DNA from: an uncultured bacterium
Lineage (GTDB): Bacteria > Bacillota > Clostridia > Oscillospirales > Butyricicoccaceae
Direction: 5' to 3'
NCBI GenBank assembly: GCA_905215125.1
Contig: CAJMOV010000042.1
Span: 1-10,728, forward strand
Length of the DNA: 10,728 nt
In this document: positions 6,417 through 10,728 of the stretch, one piece after another
Layout of the letters: each line of letters starts with the position of its first letter
Numbering within the stretch: position 1 is the stretch's first letter
The notes under the pieces: generated by a model
Told to the model about the DNA's origin: nothing
What the model saw: the letters and a program-made list of their open reading frames with translations, nothing else
Database searches by the model: none
Position numbers and translations under genes: made by a program

Positions 6417-7258
6417 TTCGTCCGGCGGAAGAAAAAGACAGGCCGGCGCTGGAAGAACTGTATAACCTGTGCTTTCCCGGCGAGCCGGATTTTTGCCGGT
6501 GGTTTTTCGATTGCGTCTATCGCCCGGGGAATACCCTGGTGCTGACGGAGAAAAACATTCTGGTATCTGCTTTGCAAATGCTGCCCATTATCTTGAGCGA
6601 TGGCAAGAGACAAGCGAACTGCGGTTACCTGTATGCCGTCGGTACCCGGCCGGAGTATCGCGGCGGAGGTAGGATGGCGCGGCTGCTCGAGGAATCCTTT
6701 GCCGTTATGCGCGGGCGGGGCGATTCGCTGGCCGTGCTTATCACGCAGGAGCCGTCGCTCATCCGCTTTTACGCCCGTTTTGGTTTTCAGCCCGTGTTCT
6801 CGCGGCAGATGAGACGAACGGACGGCAACCCGTTGCCGCAGGGGTATACAGCGCGTCCGGCGGTGGAAAGAGACATTCCTGTGCTGGATGAGATCTACAG
6901 CCGCGGTAGCGCCGGCATCTGGCATCCCCTTCGCAGCGGTGAAGGCTGGAAGCGTATCCTGCGGCAATACGGCAAAGGGGCGCGGGTTTTGCTCGCGCCC
7001 GGCGGGCGTATATCCGCATACGCCCTGCTGGAGGAAGGCATCGGGGCGCCTAACGCTACCGAAGCGGCCGGGGCCGATGTCTCGGCCCTGATGGCGGGGG
7101 AAGCTGCGCGTCTTGGCACGGGGCCTGCCCAATGGTATGGGCCGTCTTTCAGCTCAGACGGCGAGCAAAATGGCTGCGCCCTGGCGCTGACGGACGAGGG
7201 AGAGGAAATCCTGGCCTGCTTCGGTGGCCGAGGGTATCTCAACGTGCTGTTTAATTGA
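6413..7258 (+). CDS. GNAT family N-acetyltransferase with a C-terminal extra domain
   Basis: Residues 1 to about 135 form a GNAT acetyltransferase domain. The acetyl-CoA binding strand and loop are seen in YLYAVGTRPEYRGGGRMARLLEE-type sequence near residues 70-90, followed by the typical LITQEPSLIRFYARFGFQPVF. After a second RPAVERDIPVLDEIY start near residue 145, the remaining residues look like a degenerate second GNAT-like half, without a clear acetyl-CoA loop. The overall build (281 residues, two halves) recalls Eis-like proteins, but the substrate is unknown. The GTG start is supported by GGGGGAA just upstream, and GTGA overlaps the DUF2156 stop. Tight coupling with DUF2156 suggests the two transferases are needed together. 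Confidence 0.85.
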   Translation: MIRPAEEKDRPALEELYNLCFPGEPDFCRWFFDCVYRPGNTLVLTEKNILVSALQMLPIILSDGKRQANCGYLYAVGTRPEYRGGGRMARLLEESFAVMRGRGDSLAVLITQEPSLIRFYARFGFQPVFSRQMRRTDGNPLPQGYTARPAVERDIPVLDEIYSRGSAGIWHPLRSGEGWKRILRQYGKGARVLLAPGGRISAYALLEEGIGAPNATEAAGADVSALMAGEAARLGTGPAQWYGPSFSSDGEQNGCALALTDEGEEILACFGGRGYLNVLFN

Positions 7259-7279
7259 CTCCGAAGGGGAAGACTGCAT

Positions 7280-8164
7280 TTGAAAAAAGACCGCATATCC
7301 CTTATCGCCGGGTTCACCCCCGCGCTGTGCATGGGGATTTTGATGGGATTTGAATATCTGACGGAAATTGGGGCTCTGCCGGGCGGGCTGTGGATGGCCG
7401 CGGCCGCGGAGACAGCCGCTTTCCTGCTGCCGCTGGTGATTCTGCTGCTCATCGGCAGGACGGCGGAAGGGGACAGGCCCCCCTTGCGGTTAAAAGGGAC
7501 GGTTCCCCATTGCCGCGCATTTGTATTCCTCCTGTCGTTAGCCACCCCATTCGGCGCGTTTCTGCTCAATTACCTGACAGCGTCGCTGACAGGCGCCCAG
7601 GCTGGGGCGCAGGGGGGCGCCGCCATGCTGCTTGGCAGCGGGGGTCAGTCCGCGGCAGGGGCTGTTGTTTTGGTCGCCGTCCTGCTTCCGGCAGTGGTGG
7701 AAGAGTTATTTTTCCGCCTGGGGCTGATGGGCAGCATGGAATCGGCGGGAACGTGGGCAGCCATATTGATTTCCGCTCTCAGCTTCGCGCTGGTGCACGG
7801 AACGGCGGCCAATTTTGCCGGTCCCCTTTTTGCCGGCGTCATATTTGGGTACATGTGCTTTGCGCTGGGCTCGGTTTGGCCCGCGGTATTTGCCCATCTT
7901 GTCAGCAACCTGTATGCTTACGGGATCCACTATTTTTCCGGGGTGTACGAGACGTTTGACCTGTGGGGTTACTTCATCCTGGTCAACGTGGTATGCTTTT
8001 GCATATTCCTGTATTTTGCCATGCGCAGCCTGGAAAAGCTCATAGAGCGGGGAAAAATCCCCCGCTTCAAAAAGAGTGGGCTGGAACGGTTGGTTTTTGC
8101 CTTTCTGTCGCCCGGCTTTCTTCTGCTTGTGCTGCTGTTCTGCCTCAAGACGTTTTATCTTTAG
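7280..8164 (+). CDS. CPBP family intramembrane glutamic endopeptidase (Rce1/Abi type)
   Basis: The 294-residue polytopic membrane protein carries the CPBP/Abi signature. Motif 1 is VVEELFFR (Glu141, Glu142, Arg146). Motif 2 is FALVHG (His173). Motif 3 is FAHLVSN with His206 and Asn210. These residues form the active site of Rce1-like glutamic proteases. About seven or eight hydrophobic segments are visible, with a basic loop (IERGKIPRFKKSG) before the last one. Family members process prenylated proteins or peptides, give bacteriocin self-immunity, or have unknown targets. No bacteriocin gene is nearby, so immunity is not suggested. The TTG start follows GAAGGGGAAG; an ATG 17 codons in would cut the first membrane segment. 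It follows the GNAT gene by 21 bases and precedes mltG by 32. Confidence 0.92.
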   Translation: MKKDRISLIAGFTPALCMGILMGFEYLTEIGALPGGLWMAAAAETAAFLLPLVILLLIGRTAEGDRPPLRLKGTVPHCRAFVFLLSLATPFGAFLLNYLTASLTGAQAGAQGGAAMLLGSGGQSAAGAVVLVAVLLPAVVEELFFRLGLMGSMESAGTWAAILISALSFALVHGTAANFAGPLFAGVIFGYMCFALGSVWPAVFAHLVSNLYAYGIHYFSGVYETFDLWGYFILVNVVCFCIFLYFAMRSLEKLIERGKIPRFKKSGLERLVFAFLSPGFLLLVLLFCLKTFYL

Positions 8165-8196
8165 TCCCGAGGCCCGTTGATTACCGGAGGTTGATT

Positions 8197-9342
8197 ATGG
8201 AATCCAACAAACGACCCAATTCGTCCCATCAGGCGCCCCGGCATGGGGAGCGGCAGACATCGGGCCGCCAGCCGGCCGCCAAGAAAAAGAAAAAGAGATC
8301 TGCTGCCGGCGCGCTGGGCAGCACGCTGAGCTATATCCTTTTTATTCTCGGCATATCGCTGCTGCTGTCGACCTTTATCATCCTGGTGGCCAACGATATG
8401 TTTGCCCTGGTCAAGGATGAGCACACCGTCATGCTGGAGTTCGACGAGGATCTCTCGCCCGGCGAGATGGGGAAGCTGCTCAAGGAAAATGATTTAATCA
8501 ATTACCGCTTTTTCTTTTCAATGTTTGCCAAGCTCAAGCATATTGATTCCTTCCCGAAGGGGACGTTCCAGCTCAGCTCGACGATGGACTACGGCCAGAT
8601 GATCAGTACCCTGCAGCGCACGTCGACATATCAGGAGACGGTGGTCGTCACCATACCGGAAGGCTATACCATCAAACAGATTGCAGATCTGATGGAAAAG
8701 GCCCGCGTTTGCGGCAGCGCCGACTTTATCGAAACGGCCAACACCTATGACTTTTCCCATGAAATGCTGGAGGACGTCCCCATGGTGGAAAACCGGCTGG
8801 AAGGGTATCTTTTCCCCGACACCTACGAGTTTTACGTCAGCGACAAGCCGGTCAACGTCATCAACAAGATGCTCAACAACTTTGTCGACCGTTATACTGA
8901 CGAGATGATCAAGCTGACGGAGGAAAACGGCATGACCATTGCCGAGGTCGTCAATATCGCCTCCCTTATCGAGCGGGAATGTAAGATAGCGGACGAGCAG
9001 ACGCGGATTTCCGGCGTCATCCACAACCGCCTTGATCACAGCGATCAGTTCCCCTACCTGGACATTGACGCTACGCTGCTTTACGCCATTGGGCATAAGG
9101 AAAACCTCACAGCAGAGGATCTGGCCACTGACACCCCGTATAATACGCGCCTGTATAAAGGCCTGCCGCCCACGGCTATCTGTAATCCCGGCATCGGGGC
9201 CATGCTGGCCGCTATTTCGCCGGAAGAGCATGATTATTACTATTATGTCGCCAATCCCGAGACGGGCGCGCATGTATTCTCCCGCACGCTAGATGAGCAC
9301 AATGCCGCCGTTGCTGAGATGAAAGCCCTTGAACAGGAATAG
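8197..9342 (+). CDS. mltG: Endolytic peptidoglycan transglycosylase MltG (YceG-like)
   Basis: MltG cleaves nascent glycan strands at the membrane and acts as a terminase for peptidoglycan synthesis. The 381-residue protein has a basic cytoplasmic N-terminus (KKKKKRS near residue 30) and a single membrane anchor at about residues 45-67 (YILFILGISLLLSTFIILVA). A LysM-like region follows (VTIPEGYTIKQIADLM). The YceG catalytic core has RLEGYLFPDTYEF, then IASLIERECKIADE with the likely catalytic Glu259, LDIDATLLYAIG, YNTRLYKGLPPTAICNPG and the final HVFSRTLDEHNAAV. The ATG at 8197 is fixed by CGGAGG 6 bases upstream and by homology, though the frame is open further upstream. Its neighbours, a U32 gene and alaS, match the grouping around Bacillus yrrL. 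Confidence 0.96.
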   Translation: MESNKRPNSSHQAPRHGERQTSGRQPAAKKKKKRSAAGALGSTLSYILFILGISLLLSTFIILVANDMFALVKDEHTVMLEFDEDLSPGEMGKLLKENDLINYRFFFSMFAKLKHIDSFPKGTFQLSSTMDYGQMISTLQRTSTYQETVVVTIPEGYTIKQIADLMEKARVCGSADFIETANTYDFSHEMLEDVPMVENRLEGYLFPDTYEFYVSDKPVNVINKMLNNFVDRYTDEMIKLTEENGMTIAEVVNIASLIERECKIADEQTRISGVIHNRLDHSDQFPYLDIDATLLYAIGHKENLTAEDLATDTPYNTRLYKGLPPTAICNPGIGAMLAAISPEEHDYYYYVANPETGAHVFSRTLDEHNAAVAEMKALEQE

Positions 9343-10552
9343 CGGAGGAAGGCGGCCTGAGCTTCTCGCCCCTGCCGGGGACTGGGAAAAGCTGCGTTTT
9401 GCCGTCGCCTATGGGGCCGACGCCGTTTATCTGTCAGGCAAGTGCTATGGAATGCGCTCGTCGGCCGGCAATTTTGACGACGATGGGCTGGCAAAGGCCG
9501 CCGCCTACTGCCACGAGCGGGGCGTGCAGGCTTATGTCACTGTTAACGTCATGCCGCGGCCAGGGGATCTCTGCGATTTGCCCAGGCATATTTCCGCCGT
9601 CGACCGGGCTGGAATCGACGCTGTCATCGTCGCCGACATCGGCATTTTGCAGATGGTCAAGGACATTGCGCCCCGTCTGCGTATACACGTCAGCACGCAG
9701 GCAAACGTCGTCAACCAGGCGGCTGCGCGCATGTGGCACAATCTGGGGGCCGACCGCGTCGTTCTGGCGCGCGAGCTTTCGCTGGAGGAAATTGCCGCTA
9801 TCCGTCTGGATACGCCGCCGTCGCTTGAATTGGAGGTCTTTGCCCATGGCTCGATGTGCATGGCCTACTCCGGGCGATGCGTGCTTTCCAATTACCTGAC
9901 CGGGCGGGATGCAAACCGCGGCGGCTGCGCGCAGCCCTGCCGCTGGAATTACCGGCTGGTTGAAGAAAAGCGGCCGGGCGAATATTTCCCCGTTTTTGAA
10001 GATGACGGCGGCGCTTATATCCTGAGCGCGCGGGACTTGTGCATGGCGCGGCATGTGCGTCAGCTGATGGCCGCCGGCGTCGATTGTCTCAAGCTGGAGG
10101 GCAGGGCCAAAACCTTTTATTATGCCGCCGTCGTCACAGGCGCGTACCGCAGGGCTGTCGACCTTGCCCTGCAGGAACAGGGGGCTGACGAAATCGTTTT
10201 GTCCGAGCTGGATAAGGTCAGCCACCGTGAATACTCTACCGGGTTTTATTTCGGACCAGGACAACAGCAGTGGCAGACCGACGGGTATTTGCGCGGATGG
10301 GATATCTGCGCCGTTGTGCAGGAATCCACACCCGGCGGACGGACCCGGTTTCAGCAGAAAAATAAATGCGCCGAAGGGGACGAGGTCGAGCTGCTCTCCC
10401 CCGGCCGTCCGGCACAGAGCTTCACCCTGGGCCCGCTGTTTGACGCAGAGGGCGGACGTATCCCCGCCGCCATACACCCCATGATGCTGTTTGAGACGGC
10501 GCTGCCCTTTGCCGCGCCTCCTTTTTCCATAATACGAAAGAAAACCGACTGA
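9329..10552 (+). CDS. U32 family protein, tRNA/rRNA hydroxylation type (TrhP/RlhA-like)
   Basis: The protein begins with the U32 hallmark PELLAPAGDWEKL and FAVAYGADAVYLSG. It continues with HVSTQANVVNQ, LELEVFAHGSMCMAYSGRC and ANRGGCAQPCRWNYRL, then LSARDLC and GVDCLKLEGR. Cys177, Cys184, Cys200 and Cys238 have the spacing expected of the four cysteines that hold the [4Fe-4S] cluster in this family. U32 proteins were long called peptidases. Relatives TrhP (YrrN/YrrO, tRNA hydroxyuridine) and RlhA (23S rRNA hydroxycytidine) modify RNA, so that role is favoured. At 407 residues it is about the size of the longer Bacillus paralogue YrrO. The only usable in-frame start is TTG at 9329, inside mltG; the strong GGAGGAAGG lies downstream of it (see finding). 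alaS follows by 15 bases. Confidence 0.9.
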   Translation: MNRNSGGRRPELLAPAGDWEKLRFAVAYGADAVYLSGKCYGMRSSAGNFDDDGLAKAAAYCHERGVQAYVTVNVMPRPGDLCDLPRHISAVDRAGIDAVIVADIGILQMVKDIAPRLRIHVSTQANVVNQAAARMWHNLGADRVVLARELSLEEIAAIRLDTPPSLELEVFAHGSMCMAYSGRCVLSNYLTGRDANRGGCAQPCRWNYRLVEEKRPGEYFPVFEDDGGAYILSARDLCMARHVRQLMAAGVDCLKLEGRAKTFYYAAVVTGAYRRAVDLALQEQGADEIVLSELDKVSHREYSTGFYFGPGQQQWQTDGYLRGWDICAVVQESTPGGRTRFQQKNKCAEGDEVELLSPGRPAQSFTLGPLFDAEGGRIPAAIHPMMLFETALPFAAPPFSIIRKKTD

Positions 10553-10567
10553 AGGATGGATGGACAG

Positions 10568-10705
10568 ATGGAAAACATTGGATTAAACGAGCTGCGTGAG
10601 AAATTTCTCAGCTTTTATGAAAGCAAGGGGCATTACCGCCTGAAAAGCTATCCCCTGGTGCCGCAAAATGACTACAGGAGAAAGCATTGCATAAGATCCT
10701 GTTGA
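10568..10705 (+). CDS. alaS: alaS 5' fragment (alanyl-tRNA synthetase), broken after about 35 codons
   Basis: The reading from ATG 10568 matches the conserved AlaRS N-terminus: a GLNELREKFLSFYESKGH segment, then YPLVPQND. AlaRS charges tRNA-Ala and is normally about 870-880 residues. After Asp35 (codon ending at 10672) one expects the class II motif region starting KSLLLINAGM. Instead the frame reads YRRKHCIRSC and stops at 10703-10705. Only residues 1-35 are authentic. The bases after 10672 belong to another gene, probably dxr. The start is supported by position and homology; the ribosome site is weak (AAGGATGG, about 8 bases upstream). Its place behind mltG and U32 is normal for Bacillota, so the left part is trustworthy and the right edge is the anomaly. 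Confidence 0.85.
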   Translation: MENIGLNELREKFLSFYESKGHYRLKSYPLVPQNDYRRKHCIRSC

Positions 10706-10728
10706 CTGCTTCAGGTGGCCCGTTCAGA
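10672..10728 (+). CDS. dxr: Internal fragment of dxr (1-deoxy-D-xylulose 5-phosphate reductoisomerase), cut by both ends
   Basis: In the frame of codons beginning at 10672, the last 57 bases translate to LQEKALHKILLTASGGPFR. The ILLTASGGPFR core is the well-conserved IspC/Dxr segment in the substrate-binding region of this MEP-pathway enzyme. There is no start codon or ribosome site, the left side joins alaS in another frame, and the right side runs off the window. It is a gene piece, not a functional gene here. The identification rests on about a dozen residues, so confidence is moderate. Confidence 0.6.

Noticed and set aside
7280..8164. CPBP protease as a bacteriocin immunity gene
   Set aside because: No precursor peptide, leader or ABC exporter lies nearby; the neighbours are transferase and cell-wall genes.
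7963..8196. Upstream extension of the mltG frame into the CPBP gene
   Set aside because: It overlaps conserved CPBP coding sequence in another frame. The ATG at 8197 has CGGAGG at ideal spacing and gives the normal MltG N-terminus.

Overview
The window reads as chromosomal DNA of a GC-rich member of the Bacillota, most likely Clostridia. The grounds are the clostridial form of ThyX, the DUF421/DUF4363 pair, strong AGGAGG-type ribosome sites, an ECF transporter S component, and mltG, a U32 gene and alaS lying close together, as they do around Bacillus yrrL. An Oscillospiraceae-like host is a guess from gene content. I see no tRNA, rRNA, CRISPR array, insertion sequence or phage gene. Almost the whole window is coding; the only long non-coding stretches are the AT-rich first 196 bases and the divergent spacer at about 1749-1900.

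Left part (1-1748): nrdR, the ribonucleotide reductase repressor, has its own promoter and converges on a minus-strand pair. That pair is a DUF421 membrane protein (YetF/YdfS type) followed by a small membrane-anchored DUF4363 protein. A bidirectional hairpin terminator lies between the two transcription units.

Middle part (1830-3844): an extended -10 promoter precedes a CoA-transferase of the acetyl-CoA hydrolase/4-hydroxybutyrate CoA-transferase family. An ECF transporter S component follows 28 bases later and resembles the pantothenate-type (PanT) group. The pair ends at a strong intrinsic terminator and may join acyl-CoA metabolism to uptake of a CoA precursor.

Right part (3859-10728): a good sigma-A-like promoter starts a tight same-strand run with overlaps or gaps of at most 32 bases. 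Its genes are a TagA/WecG glycosyltransferase, thyX, a DUF2156 (LPG-synthase C-terminal type) protein, a GNAT acetyltransferase, a CPBP intramembrane protease, mltG, a U32-family protein (TrhP/RlhA-like) and the 5' end of alaS. The run mixes envelope work (TagA, MltG, perhaps DUF2156 and CPBP) with dTMP synthesis, RNA modification and tRNA charging.

The most unusual spot is the right edge. alaS is recognisable for only 35 codons. The sequence then switches, in a different frame, to what reads as an internal piece of dxr (IspC). This is either a chimeric assembly end or a real rearrangement. I found no clearly new multi-gene system. Other points worth checking are the start of tagA (possibly ATT), the displaced Shine-Dalgarno of the U32 gene, and the CoA-transferase/S-component pairing.
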